A stretch of 64,000 nucleotides of DNA from the NCBI RefSeq assembly GCF_023276375.1, contig NZ_JALLPK010000001.1, forward strand, positions 3,472,001-3,536,000. Reading direction: 5' to 3'. Position numbers and translations under genes: made by a program. Shown here piece after piece: positions 45,845-54,564 of this stretch. Positions within the stretch are counted from its first letter, which is position 1; each line of letters begins with the position of its first letter. A model generated the notes under the pieces. That model worked only from the letters and a program-made list of their open reading frames with translations, was not told the DNA's origin and did not search any database. The stretch is from Halocatena marina (lineage in GTDB: Archaea > Halobacteriota > Halobacteria > Halobacteriales > Haloarculaceae).

Positions 45845-46396
45845 ATGTCCGACAGTGAAGACAGCGAACGGAGCGCGTACGCAACGCTTGCGGGCGGTTG
45901 TTTTTGGTGTATCGAAGCCCCATTGGAAGAACTCGGTGGTGTGCGTTCTGTGACGTCTGGGTACGCGGGTGGAACGACCGAAAATCCCACGTACGAAGAA
46001 GTATGTTCTGGTACAACGGGTCACGCGGAAGTTGTTCACGTCGAATACAATCCAGATACAATCGTGTTTGGAGAGCTTCTCGCTGTATTTTTCACCATTC
46101 ACGACCCCACGACTCTCAATCGACAAGGACCTGACGTTGGGACCCAGTACCGATCTGCTATCTTCTATCACGACGAGGACCAACGAGAGACGACAGAGGC
46201 GTTCATCGAGGAGCTCGAATCGTCAGGCGAGTACGACGAAATCGTTACCGAGGTGGCACCACTCGAAACGTTCTACGAAGCCGAAGCGCACCATCAAGAT
46301 TACTACGAAAAGAATCCGAACAACCCCTACTGTACTGTCAACATCGACCCCAAGCTTGAGAAGATGCGCAAACAGTTCGGAGAAAAGCTCGAATAG
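45845..46396 (+). CDS. msrA: Peptide methionine sulfoxide reductase A
   Basis: The 183-residue enzyme reduces the S-epimer of methionine sulfoxide in proteins. The catalytic motif GGCFWC places Cys19, followed by Cys22, and SGYAGGTTENPTYEEVCSG and EAHHQDYYEKNPNNPYC complete the family pattern. MsrB is not in the window. The gene is convergent with an aldo/keto reductase gene, five bases between stops. Confidence 0.96.
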   Translation: MSDSEDSERSAYATLAGGCFWCIEAPLEELGGVRSVTSGYAGGTTENPTYEEVCSGTTGHAEVVHVEYNPDTIVFGELLAVFFTIHDPTTLNRQGPDVGTQYRSAIFYHDEDQRETTEAFIEELESSGEYDEIVTEVAPLETFYEAEAHHQDYYEKNPNNPYCTVNIDPKLEKMRKQFGEKLE

Positions 46397-46401
46397 AGCG
46401 T

Positions 46402-47250
46402 TCAATCCCGTAGCTGTCGGTATTCGTCTTCGGACAGTTCGATATCCGCGGCGGCAGCGTTCTCTTCCAGATGCTCGATGCTCGACGTTCCCGGAATCGG
46501 GAGCATCACTGGCGAGTGCTGGAGCAACCACGCGAGCGCAATCTGGTGGTGTGTCGCCTCGTGTGCCTCGGCAACCGATTCGAGTGCTGGCACTCGCTTT
46601 TCGATGGAGCCTGCGCCGATCGGTGACCACGGCATGAATCCGATGTTTGCGTTCTCACAGGCTTCGAGGACACTTTCAGAATCCCGCACGGCAACGTTGT
46701 ACTCGTTTTGGACTGTTGCGATCTCGACGATCTCTCGCGCTTGATCGAGTTGTGTCACGTCGACGTTGCTCAATCCGATATGATTGATCACGCCGTCGTC
46801 TTTGAGCTCGGCAAGCGCCGTAATCGAGTCCGCAAACGGGACGTCTGGGTCTGGACGATGGTACTGATAGAGATCGATCTTATCGACACCAAGACGATCG
46901 AGGCTGCACAAGAGCGCGTTACGGAGGTAGTCGGGATCTCCTCGCGGTATCCAGTCGCCGCTTCGATTGCGGAGGAGCCCGCCTTTCGTGGCAATCACCA
47001 GTTCATCTGGGTACGGATGCAAACTCTCGCGGAGCAACCGCTCACTCACTCCCGGCCCGTACGAGTCAGCAGTATCGAAAAAGTTGATACCGAGATCGAC
47101 TGCACGACTGAGCACGTCTGTCGCAGCGTCCGGATCATCTGGACGTCCGATGATGTTTTCACCGGTAAGCCGCATCGCGCCGAACCCGAGTCGGTGGACG
47201 GTTACCTCGCCGCCGATGTCGAACGTATCGCTCCGGGGTTCTGTGGCCAT
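46402..47250 (-). CDS. Aldo/keto reductase (YajO/voltage channel beta-like group)
   Basis: This second aldo/keto reductase of 282 residues has GFGAMRLTGENIIGRPDDPD, NFFDTADSYGPGVSE (Asp and Tyr), VIATKGGLLR (Lys) and LYQYHRPDPDV (His). It also has the cofactor-binding IPGTSSIEHLEENAAAADIE. It belongs to the oxidoreductase branch of the family, clearly different from the 31024-31857 enzyme. The natural substrate is unknown. Confidence 0.93.
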   Translation of the reverse strand: MATEPRSDTFDIGGEVTVHRLGFGAMRLTGENIIGRPDDPDAATDVLSRAVDLGINFFDTADSYGPGVSERLLRESLHPYPDELVIATKGGLLRNRSGDWIPRGDPDYLRNALLCSLDRLGVDKIDLYQYHRPDPDVPFADSITALAELKDDGVINHIGLSNVDVTQLDQAREIVEIATVQNEYNVAVRDSESVLEACENANIGFMPWSPIGAGSIEKRVPALESVAEAHEATHHQIALAWLLQHSPVMLPIPGTSSIEHLEENAAAADIELSEDEYRQLRD

Positions 47251-47349
47251 CCCCGAAAAACACCCGAATCGCAGTAATCTCTTTTGGCGCTGAATCCCAA
47301 AACAGTCGGATAATATATTAATTTCGTGTGTATCAACTGTGGAAGATGG

Positions 47350-48147
47350 TCACGTGCGCCACTGACTGATACGCGAACGGATCTCGTATCCCGTGACCGA
47401 GCCGTCAGTACCGTTTGCGATCCGACGCAATCGATCCCTTCGTCTATCAGATATATTGATGTCGTTCGGTGTGAGCCGCCGTCCACGATGCTGATTGTAG
47501 CTGCCGACCCACGCGGGTTCATCGGGGACACTCTCGTCAGTGACATGCTCGTAATCGAGTGCAACGACGTTCCCTGTCCGTGAGACGCCAATTTGTCCTT
47601 CTCCGTCGAGACCCAATCCCAGGCCCGCATCAGCGAGTCGGTTTTCGAACGACGCCACGCGCCGTTCGTACTCTTGTTGTTGTTGGGCTGTCTCCTCGTT
47701 CTGTGGCGTCGCTATTCTGTTCGGGTAGTCGTATCCGATGGTTTCGACTTCTTCCATTACGAGCCACCGATAATTCGAGGCGTGGTCGATGACTGGTGCG
47801 AAGAGGTCCGTAACGCCCCGTTCGGCTGCTTGTTTCCAAATCACCGTCTCAATCCAGTTACTGAGTTCTGTGTGACTGGCTTCGTCTGATACGTCGAACT
47901 CGATCTTGAGAACGTAGTTGTGGGATCCTTGAACGATTGGCTCACCGTCCATTCGGTGTGGAAGCCTTCCGGCAACTCGATTGCCAGAGCCAACGCTCCA
48001 GCCAAAGTCATGGATCGCTGTGAGCTGCTTCCATCCGCTGTATGGGTCGGTATCGTACTCTTCATACAGTTCTTCCGTGAGTTGGTCACAGAGCGCTCGT
48101 CCGCGATCTGTGAGTGTCACGCTTGATTCAGTCGATGGCGCTTTCAT
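47350..48147 (-). CDS. Orphan protein with kinase-like pattern
   Basis: The 265-residue protein is not one I recognise. Its order suggests a diverged protein-kinase-like fold: Lys81 in YVLKIEF as the ATP-anchoring lysine, MEEV at 131-134 as a hinge after YRWLV, and VALDYEH at 196-201 where kinases have the metal-binding DFG. The HRD catalytic loop is not obvious; GQIGVSRTG may replace it. The N-terminal 60 residues look like a separate helical segment, and the C-terminus is basic (RRRDRLRRI). The gene stands alone. A 9-bp tandem repeat lies 32 bases upstream. Confidence 0.65.
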   Translation of the reverse strand: MKAPSTESSVTLTDRGRALCDQLTEELYEEYDTDPYSGWKQLTAIHDFGWSVGSGNRVAGRLPHRMDGEPIVQGSHNYVLKIEFDVSDEASHTELSNWIETVIWKQAAERGVTDLFAPVIDHASNYRWLVMEEVETIGYDYPNRIATPQNEETAQQQQEYERRVASFENRLADAGLGLGLDGEGQIGVSRTGNVVALDYEHVTDESVPDEPAWVGSYNQHRGRRLTPNDINISDRRRDRLRRIANGTDGSVTGYEIRSRISQWRT

Positions 48148-48178
48148 CGCTGGTTGGTCGGTCCTCGTACGTGACTTG

Positions 48179-48196
48179 TATCGTATCTATCGTATC
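48179..48196. repeat. Tandem 9-bp repeat upstream of the kinase-like gene
   Basis: TATCGTATC occurs twice in direct tandem at 48179-48187 and 48188-48196, 32 bases before the start of the kinase-like gene on the minus strand. It covers the expected promoter zone and may be a binding site or simple slippage. Confidence 0.5.
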
Positions 48197-48394
48197 AATC
48201 AATCGGTTTTCATAGCAAACATATGTATGAGTAAATGTATGGATCCTCACGAAGAGAGGTAGTTAACGGATATATGACCTAACTGATATCCCTACAGAAA
48301 GCTTATACCGCTTCCTTACCTACTTCATAGTAAGATCATTGAGATAGCATTATCATTTGATATACTATTGGATGATCAAATTGGGCGAGATACA

Positions 48395-48574
48395 ATGAGT
48401 GTAATCGAGAAGCTCAGCGATGCTTTCTTCCAGGAGGAGCAACAGTCTGAACCATATGCGTGCCAGCACTGTGGCTGTCGGTTTTCACTCCAACACCAGG
48501 TCTGTCCCAAGTGTGGTGGCTACGCAATTGAACGCGTCGATTGGTCAGAAATCATCGGCTCTGAGTCTGAATGA
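48395..48574 (+). CDS. Small zinc-ribbon protein, 59 residues
   Basis: The frame encodes a charged N-terminal helix (VIEKLSDAFFQEEQQ) and a C-terminal zinc ribbon with CQHCGC and CPKCGG. A TTGATATACT element at about 48356-48365 is 30-odd bases ahead of the ATG at 48395. Small proteins of this kind are abundant in haloarchaea and mostly uncharacterised. It is followed 99 bases later by a second tiny zinc ribbon. Confidence 0.7.
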   Translation: MSVIEKLSDAFFQEEQQSEPYACQHCGCRFSLQHQVCPKCGGYAIERVDWSEIIGSESE

Positions 48575-48673
48575 TTGCTTGAACGGCTCAGTGCTTGTTC
48601 TATACACTTTCCCTTTCTCCTCGTCGTGTGTCCCGTGGAAACGATTATGACGTTTGCTCTGGTACATATACCC

Positions 48674-48835
48674 ATGGCAGATAAGATCACAGTAACAGGT
48701 TTGCCCCGATGTCTGAACTGTGGGTTCGAAGCACCGCTCGACGGAGGCGAATGGAACTCTGCCGAAGTCCCGCCGCTTGGTGATCTTACGCGGTGTCCTG
48801 AGTGTGGGAGTACGAATATCCGGGGTCAGTGGTAG
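48674..48835 (+). CDS. Small zinc-ribbon protein, 53 residues
   Basis: From the ATG at 48674 the protein reads MADKITVTGLPRCLNCGFEA and ends in RCPECGSTNIRGQW, with two CxxC pairs about 28 residues apart. It is a stand-alone zinc ribbon. GTACATATAC just before the start could hold a promoter or leader. Function unknown. Confidence 0.7.
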   Translation: MADKITVTGLPRCLNCGFEAPLDGGEWNSAEVPPLGDLTRCPECGSTNIRGQW

Positions 48836-49093
48836 GATGAGCCGATATTTCACTGCCGGCTCTGAGTTCTCTTGACGCTCGTCTTGTGAGTAGACTGTGG
48901 CTGTTTCAGTGTGGCTCGTGGCCGACTCTCTGTGAGTTCATGAGTGAGAGGTGGAAATACTCGCGTAGAGCCGTGTATCCGGCACAATCTCTGAACTACG
49001 GCACGAGTACCTCCGGCAACCAACCATCGGAAACTATTCGGGAGGTCACAAACGCGCTCTGCTATGCAGTTTGGATCGAGCAGACTGTGTAGC

Positions 49094-49837
49094 CTACTCG
49101 CCCTGGATGCGTGGGGCGAGCACGAACGTCACTGTCCCCTGTCCTTCTGCGATGTCGAATTGGATATTGACGGGGAATTCCTCACCAAGTTCGACGCTCA
49201 CCTCAGCATCATTTGGAATGGCCTTGTTCATTTCCTTGAGGTAGTCGAGGCTAAACAGCGAGTGAGCATCACCGGCGGTGAGAGTAATGAGCTCGTCGCG
49301 GTCGAGTTCGAAATGGACATCGTCAGTGTCGCCCTCTGCATCGACGTAAAAGTACTCCGAACTGGCATCGACGCCGAGAGCGATGTGATCGGATACCATG
49401 TCTGCGGCCTTCACAGCACGGTCGATATCTCTCCCTTCGATGACGGCTGTCGCGGGGAGATCGATGTCGGGTAGGTCCGGTTCCTGCCTGATGGAATCTG
49501 GATCGATGAGCGCGAGCGTGTATTCGAGACCATCAATCTGGATGTTGAGCTTCCGTGTCTCTTCATCGAGTTCGAGATGAATCAGGTCATCTGCGTTGGC
49601 CATTCCGGCAATATCTTCGAGGCGAGCGAGGTTGACACCGATCGTCTCATCGTCGGTCTCGTAGGACTCGAACGCGCCTGCATCGAGTCGAAGGTCAACC
49701 ATCCCTGCGTTGGCCGGATCAACAGCGCGGATCGTAAAGCCTTCATCATCGAGCCGGATTTTGCACTCGTCTACTAACACGCTGACCGAGTCGAGCGCCG
49801 ACAAAAGCGTCCCCGAACTCACGATAGCCTTGAACAT
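49094..49837 (-). CDS. pcn: DNA polymerase sliding clamp PCNA
   Basis: The 247-residue clamp trimerises round DNA and tethers polymerase, ligase and nucleases. It begins [20 protein letters not shown], with the family stretch [20 protein letters not shown] and the C-terminal [12 protein letters not shown]. The interdomain linker [19 protein letters not shown] is that of archaeal PCNA. The 49837 start is preferred because a TTTTTTAA element lies 24-31 bases upstream. The loader's small subunit is at 11571-12536. Confidence 0.97.
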   Translation of the reverse strand: MFKAIVSSGTLLSALDSVSVLVDECKIRLDDEGFTIRAVDPANAGMVDLRLDAGAFESYETDDETIGVNLARLEDIAGMANADDLIHLELDEETRKLNIQIDGLEYTLALIDPDSIRQEPDLPDIDLPATAVIEGRDIDRAVKAADMVSDHIALGVDASSEYFYVDAEGDTDDVHFELDRDELITLTAGDAHSLFSLDYLKEMNKAIPNDAEVSVELGEEFPVNIQFDIAEGQGTVTFVLAPRIQGE

Positions 49838-49860
49838 GGATGGCGGTTCTCTTCGACGGG

Positions 49861-49868
49861 TTAAAAAA
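49861..49868 (-). promoter_or_regulatory. TATA-like element for pcn
   Basis: TTTTTTAA on the minus strand is centred about 27 bases before the ATG at 49837 and fits a leaderless pcn transcript. Confidence 0.45.
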
Positions 49869-50008
49869 CGATTCATTACGTGCGTGGTGGCAATTCTCAC
49901 GACAAATGACTTCCTTGAAATATTGCTAATCGTGAAATAGATGTTTGCTGTTTTGCATGTGTTATTCTAGGTACTTCGATGTGCGAGACGAATGTCCCGT
50001 TCGGGTGA

Positions 50009-50989
50009 CTAGATCGTTTCGAGCACGTCGAGTACACGTTCTTCGGAGTCACGATCGGGCCCGCGTTTTTCAGAACTGTCGGCGCTGTTGATGTGCTCGA
50101 CTGTTTCTGAGACTGCCTCTGAGAGTGGCGTCGAGCTCCATCCCATCGACTCGAGCTTGTGTGTATCGAGGACGTGCGGATAGTCACGGTACAACGGGAA
50201 ATCGGACGATTCGAGATCGGCAATAGCGAGTTCGCGCTCACTCACTTCGATGAGGTCTACGCTCGTTCCGACGCTGTCAGCGAGAAGATTGATCCATTCC
50301 GAGAGCACCGGCAACGAGTGATCACCAACGTTGTACGCTTCACCGGGATCACCCTGTTCGGCAATCGTCCGAAGGCCCCGTGCCACATCATCCACGTACA
50401 CAAGGTGTCGGAGTGCTGTGTGTGGAACGAGCAGACGATCGTAGGTGCTCACTCGATCGACCCAGTACTCGAAGCGTCCTGTGTAATCGTATGGACCGTA
50501 GACGACGGGTGGACGGATACTCATCGCGCGAACGCCGCGTTCTCCAGCCTCGAAGACAGCCCGATCCCCAGCAGCCTTTCGGGGTCCGTAGGTATCCCAC
50601 GAATCATCGACTGCCTGCTCGGACGTACACTCACACAGTGGCGTCTCATCCTCGCGCTTGGGAACGACCTCAGTGCCGTAAGCTGCACCGCTTGAGACGT
50701 ACACGTACGCATCAGCATCGGCAAAAATCTCCGTCGCTGTGCGTACGTCGCGGGGGTAATACGCCACGCAGTCGATGATGAAGTCCGGGTCGATGCGATC
50801 GCGCGCGCGTACGAGCGCATCATCATCCGTTCGGTCGCCCTTGTGATGGACGATATCTTCGTCGTCGGTGAACGGGTTCTCGTGTTTTCCTCGATTGAAG
50901 ATGGCAACCTCATACCCGTGTGCGCGAAATTCTTCGACAGCGTGACGACCGACGAACCGTGTTCCTCCGATAACGAGTACGGTTTCCAT
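50009..50989 (-). CDS. NAD-dependent epimerase/dehydratase (extended SDR)
   Basis: The 326-residue protein has the Rossmann start VLVIGGTRFVGRHAVEEFRA, DPDFIIDCVAYYPRDV, and the catalytic triad pattern with VYVSSGAAYGTE followed by YGPRKAAGDR (Tyr-x3-Lys). It belongs to the extended short-chain dehydrogenases that act on nucleotide sugars or similar compounds. The GGTRFVG form is close to the archaeal and chloroplast RNA-binding-type relatives, so sugar epimerase activity is not certain. Confidence 0.9.
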   Translation of the reverse strand: METVLVIGGTRFVGRHAVEEFRAHGYEVAIFNRGKHENPFTDDEDIVHHKGDRTDDDALVRARDRIDPDFIIDCVAYYPRDVRTATEIFADADAYVYVSSGAAYGTEVVPKREDETPLCECTSEQAVDDSWDTYGPRKAAGDRAVFEAGERGVRAMSIRPPVVYGPYDYTGRFEYWVDRVSTYDRLLVPHTALRHLVYVDDVARGLRTIAEQGDPGEAYNVGDHSLPVLSEWINLLADSVGTSVDLIEVSERELAIADLESSDFPLYRDYPHVLDTHKLESMGWSSTPLSEAVSETVEHINSADSSEKRGPDRDSEERVLDVLETI

Positions 50990-51120
50990 GCACAACCGAC
51001 GAACGGTGTCGGGAAAAATGTGAGTGCTCGGTCGGTGTGTTCATTTTGAGAGGCTATGTGTCCGACCCGTGGATCTGTAGCGTATCTCTTCGATCGTCCA
51101 AAATTCCCTCTCTTTCCTCT

Positions 51121-51486
51121 TCACTTGAGAGTATCAGCAAAAACAGGTTCGGAAACGATAACTTGACCATCGCTCGTTACTGTTACACAAAATCCTCGAT
51201 ACCGAAAGTGTACTTTTCCGCTACAGTGGCGTTGCTGACCCAGAAGTGTTTGTTCGAAGAATACGGCTTCGATAGCCGTGACGTTGACTGCTTCGAATAG
51301 TGATGATCCGAGAGTTGTGATTTCGGTGTTTTCTGCGTCTGCAACAGCTGAAACGATCTCCTTTACGAGATCAATGTCGCCATCACACTTAAACGAGCGG
51401 CGCACGATCGGACGCCACTCCAAATCATCGTCACTGTTGGGTAATAGGTGATCTCTGTCGGCTTCATCAGTGGAATCTGTCGGCAT
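51121..51486 (-). CDS. HalOD1 output-domain protein
   Basis: The 121-residue protein matches the haloarchaeal HalOD1 domain: SFKCDGDIDLVKEIVSAVAD, then EITTLGSSLFEAVNVTAIEA and the final GKVHFRYRGFCVTVTSDGQ. The domain occurs alone or at the end of signalling proteins in haloarchaea and has no known biochemical function. It stands alone next to a gene-poor patch. Confidence 0.85.
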   Translation of the reverse strand: MPTDSTDEADRDHLLPNSDDDLEWRPIVRRSFKCDGDIDLVKEIVSAVADAENTEITTLGSSLFEAVNVTAIEAVFFEQTLLGQQRHCSGKVHFRYRGFCVTVTSDGQVIVSEPVFADTLK

Positions 51487-51889
51487 TATCTGACTTTGAA
51501 AATCTCCTCCGGTCGATGGTTTGAATGGTGTCTAGTACACCGACCGTCAATACTGGGGCCGGCCGTCGCTGTGTGCTCGTTCGTTTCCATGTTCCGGCTG
51601 TCTACTGTCTTGTCCATTACCATCTACTTGCTTTCTATACTATAACATTTCAGCACCCGATTCATGTGCTATACAACTGACTGTGCCGTTGAAAATGTGT
51701 TGTGAGTATCTGAGTTACGAACTGATTATGCATCGTGAATCTCGATGAATGACGCCATCATTCGATACCTAAGACTTCTCATATGGTATGAAATTTGTCC
51801 TTTGATCTGTGTTTCACATACCATCTGGATCTAGAAAATTCCTGGTTATGAGGAAATGAGCTCTTGTTCTGCAGCATTTCTCTGATCGT
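51487..51889. other. AT-rich gene-poor region with an inverted repeat
   Basis: This 403-base region holds no supported gene. ATGGTATG at 51783-51790 and CATACCAT at 51817-51824 form an inverted repeat with a 26-base spacer, 65 bases after the TrmB stop; it could be a transcript end. The rest is AT-rich and featureless. Confidence 0.4.
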
Positions 51890-52648
51890 CTAACCCAGCC
51901 ACCACTCGACAATAGTTGTAAGGACGGCAACAAGACTGTTCTGCGTACCAGTTCCCCAAATCGCTGTTTCCGTCGATCCATCGTTCTCCGCCAGTGTGCT
52001 CATGAGTACGGTTTTGTGATCAGTGACGAGTAAGCGGCCGGTCGGTGGGCCGTCCCACGCCCACGGTGGCTCGATCAGTTCGGCCGCTGGAACTGCAGTT
52101 TGGAGCCGTTTGTGTCCTGTCTCCGTGCTGTTGGCGAGCCGAACAGCCACTCCACGCTCGCTTGCGGCGCGCAACTCGGTTAAGATCTCCTCACTCAACA
52201 CTCGGTCAATCGTTAGATAGACGATCTCGTCAGTTGCAGACGACAGATAGTTGCTGACACGATCATCGACTGCAGCGCTCCCAGTAGTGGTCCAGACGCC
52301 GCGCTGTTCCTGCTGGCGTTCTGCAGGTTCGAGGTCGGCTAGCTGGCTAGCAAGCTCTGTAACGGTGTCGTCGTACTTGTGTCGGAAGTGACGCAACGTT
52401 GTCTCGCGCCCAACGGGTTGGAACTGCTTCGGTGAGTTATTTTGGACATCAACCAGTCCTCTGTCCTGAAGGCGCTCGACCGCATCGTAAATTCGCGTCC
52501 GGGGAACACTGGTCGTCTCACTCACTTCGCGGGCGGTTCCACCCCTGAGCCGCAGGAGTGCGACGTAGATAGAGGCTTCATATTGACTCATCCCGAGATC
52601 TTGTAGGAGCTCGACAGCCATGGGCTGGACAGGTGGCGACTCGGTCAC
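51890..52648 (-). CDS. TrmB family transcription regulator
   Basis: The 252-residue protein has the TrmB winged helix (AVELLQDLGMSQYEASIYVA, then SVPRTRIYDAVERLQDRGLV) and the C-terminal sensor region that starts near residue 110 (GVWTTTGSAAVDDRVSNYLS), with a phospholipase-D-like pattern rather than a sugar-binding lobe. TrmB proteins control sugar and central carbon genes. The start is GTG at 52648; the ATG at 52621 is also possible. No target gene is adjacent. Confidence 0.9.
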   Translation of the reverse strand: MTESPPVQPMAVELLQDLGMSQYEASIYVALLRLRGGTAREVSETTSVPRTRIYDAVERLQDRGLVDVQNNSPKQFQPVGRETTLRHFRHKYDDTVTELASQLADLEPAERQQEQRGVWTTTGSAAVDDRVSNYLSSATDEIVYLTIDRVLSEEILTELRAASERGVAVRLANSTETGHKRLQTAVPAAELIEPPWAWDGPPTGRLLVTDHKTVLMSTLAENDGSTETAIWGTGTQNSLVAVLTTIVEWWLG

Positions 52649-53239
52649 GAGGATTCCTCCGGTACCACGCCAGCAGTATCTCCACTATCGCCCGCGAACT
52701 GACCGTCTACACGACGCTTGCATTTCGGGTGAGCCGGTGGATGACAGCAATATTGCATACGAAAGCGTAAGTGGTCGATCTATTTGATCTCTTTGTGATT
52801 ATCTGAGTAAATCACATTCTGCAGCACGGCTCAGAGACGAGACAATGTGCACTCTCCTCTGACACTCGGTTGACAGCTGGCGATCGATCGTGATCAGCTC
52901 ACCGCTGACGTCGTGAATTTTCAGAATTTCTTCTCTGCAACAACTGATCTGGTGACGAAATAATACAATTGGTATTAATCGATGAATTCGAACCGACACT
53001 GCTTCTTGTTGAATATAGAGAAAATGATATAATCTGTCGGTGGTCGTCTGACGAAGTTCTACGGACGATGTGGAAATAAGTATATGATTGGGTCGCAGGC
53101 GTGGTTCGGGTTACTTTGAGATGATCTGTGTTTTAGGCGACAACGGATACGGTGAGATTTGTTCGTTGATTCGCATCAACGGGGAGATCTATCAGTAGAA
53201 AACACAACTACTATCCCATATCCTAGTCCTCGCCCAGCC
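52649..53239. other. AT-rich gene-poor region
   Basis: I see no supported gene in this 591-base stretch. A 66-codon minus-strand frame at 52799-52999 has an uneven composition and no recognisable motif. The composition is AT-richer than the genes on either side of the island. Confidence 0.4.
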
Positions 53240-53509
53240 ATGGAGCCGATCACTGTCCTTCTTTTCGTTTGCAGTGGTTGTATTGTGATCTTGGTCGGTC
53301 TATACAGCACCATTGCACTCTCTCATTACGTTCGGGGCGACTCACACTCAGAACGCCAACGCACGCCGTGGGCAGCCAACCGGAACGGAACTGACAGCAA
53401 TACTAACGAGACTAAACAACGACAGCGTCCGGGTCAGCGTTCCATCGACGCGAACGAGACTGAGGATGAGACTAACCTATCAGAATGGCAATGGCAGTCT
53501 CAACGCTGA
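53240..53509 (+). CDS. Small single-pass membrane protein
   Basis: From the ATG at 53240 an 89-residue protein has one strong hydrophobic helix (PITVLLFVCSGCIVILVGLY) and a long polar, Asn/Gln/Arg/Glu-rich tail. No family is recognised. The tail looks more like AT-rich accessory sequence than core haloarchaeal protein. It may be expressed, but the evidence is just the open frame and a clear membrane helix. Confidence 0.4.
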   Translation: MEPITVLLFVCSGCIVILVGLYSTIALSHYVRGDSHSERQRTPWAANRNGTDSNTNETKQRQRPGQRSIDANETEDETNLSEWQWQSQR

Positions 53510-53615
53510 TTGACCTAGTATTGACAAACTGTCTTCTCTAATCATGATGATCTATTGTAGGAATAGTCCAAACACAGTAAAAAATAATACAAAAGGCTGC
53601 ATGAATATTTATGAT

Positions 53616-54188
53616 ATGAAATCTGATGATGATATGGACCCTATCAAACAAGCATTAATCGAGGTGGATCAGCGACAACGTGGCCATTTGTCTCAGACAA
53701 AGTACGAGAATCTCCGCGATGATCACCATCCCTCTGTTTCTGATATTCTATACAAGTGTGGGTGGAACGACATCAAAGAGGAAGCAGGACTTCATATCGA
53801 TCCGCGCTCGACACGTGACAAAGTCACGAAACGTAACGCGATTACAGCCGTCAAAACTGTCTCTCAGCGTATGGATTGTGAAATGACGCTTGCGAAATAC
53901 GACGAACACCGCGATGACAATCACCCGTGCGGTGGGAGGATCGCCAAAAAATTCGGGTGGAGTAGGACAAAAGAAGAAGCAGATCTCGAGCGTCGTGAGT
54001 ATCAATCTGAGATTTCACGGGAAACAGCGATCAGGGCAATTCAGACAGTGAGTCAACGCGTTGAGGGAAATCTTACGATCGCATCGTACAACGAACATCG
54101 AGACGAACACCATCCCAGCGGGCACGGAATATCGAGTAAACTCGGGTGGAATTCGATGAAGGAGGCTGCTGGGTTGACCCCTCGCTAG
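53616..54188 (+). CDS. Protein made of three homing-endonuclease-associated repeats
   Basis: This 190-residue protein contains three copies of a ~54-residue unit (about residues 8-59, 72-124 and 134-188): A-I-x-x-V-x-Q-R, an x-L-x-x-x-x-Y-x-x-x-R-D-x-H-H-P-S piece, then K-x-GW-x-x-x-KEEAGL. Units of this type (Pfam HNH_repeat, found in homing endonucleases) bind DNA. No HNH, LAGLIDADG or GIY-YIG catalytic part is present, so the protein is all DNA-binding. ATGs at 53616 and 53634 are both plausible; 53544 reads into poor sequence. The gene is AT-richer than its neighbours. Confidence 0.7.
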   Translation: MKSDDDMDPIKQALIEVDQRQRGHLSQTKYENLRDDHHPSVSDILYKCGWNDIKEEAGLHIDPRSTRDKVTKRNAITAVKTVSQRMDCEMTLAKYDEHRDDNHPCGGRIAKKFGWSRTKEEADLERREYQSEISRETAIRAIQTVSQRVEGNLTIASYNEHRDEHHPSGHGISSKLGWNSMKEAAGLTPR

Positions 54189-54206
54189 CAAAGCGTTTCG
54201 GGAATC

Positions 54207-54212
54207 TTTTTT
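54207..54212 (+). terminator. T-tract after the repeat protein gene
   Basis: Six T residues lie 19 bases after the stop of the three-repeat protein gene, a plausible U-tract terminator. Confidence 0.35.
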
Positions 54213-54564
54213 GTCTGATCGGATTGTTGGTGGGAAGCAGGCCGTGTTGCTGAGGCTAAACTTACATTTGAACACTAACATCGCTATACTTTGGTCTCAA
54301 CTCTTCTATGCGACCGATCTTACGGAGTCTATTGGAAGGAAACCAGTAGACTGACGAATGACGTAGCGGCAAAAAGCCAAATATTGATAAATAAATACCA
54401 GAAATAGCTGGAATTTAATATGTAGGTTGAACTAACTCCGCAAGAAAACGAAACATTCATTATGGCAGCGTTAGGGAATTGCGGTGGAGGACGCAGGGCG
54501 GCGCACGCTCCCCTTGTTCCTCTCGCGCCCGGCCGATGACTCGGAGCGACACACGCTCAACCCC
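54213..54564. other. Region between the repeat protein and cobyric acid synthase, with a composition step
   Basis: The sequence is AT-rich to about 54480 and then turns abruptly GC-rich. From 54484 a GTG-started frame runs in phase into cobyric acid synthase; its 27 extra codons (beginning [19 protein letters not shown]) have genome-like codon use but do not match the enzyme's N-terminus, so they could be the tail of another gene or leader. No TATA-like element is seen 27 bases before the 54565 ATG. Confidence 0.45.

Noticed and set aside
48886-49092. A 68-codon frame between the zinc ribbon and pcn
   Set aside because: Trp/Cys/Ser-rich composition unlike haloarchaeal proteins, and no motif.
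52799-52999. A 66-codon minus-strand frame in the AT-rich patch
   Set aside because: No recognisable domain or promoter. It may be real but cannot be supported.
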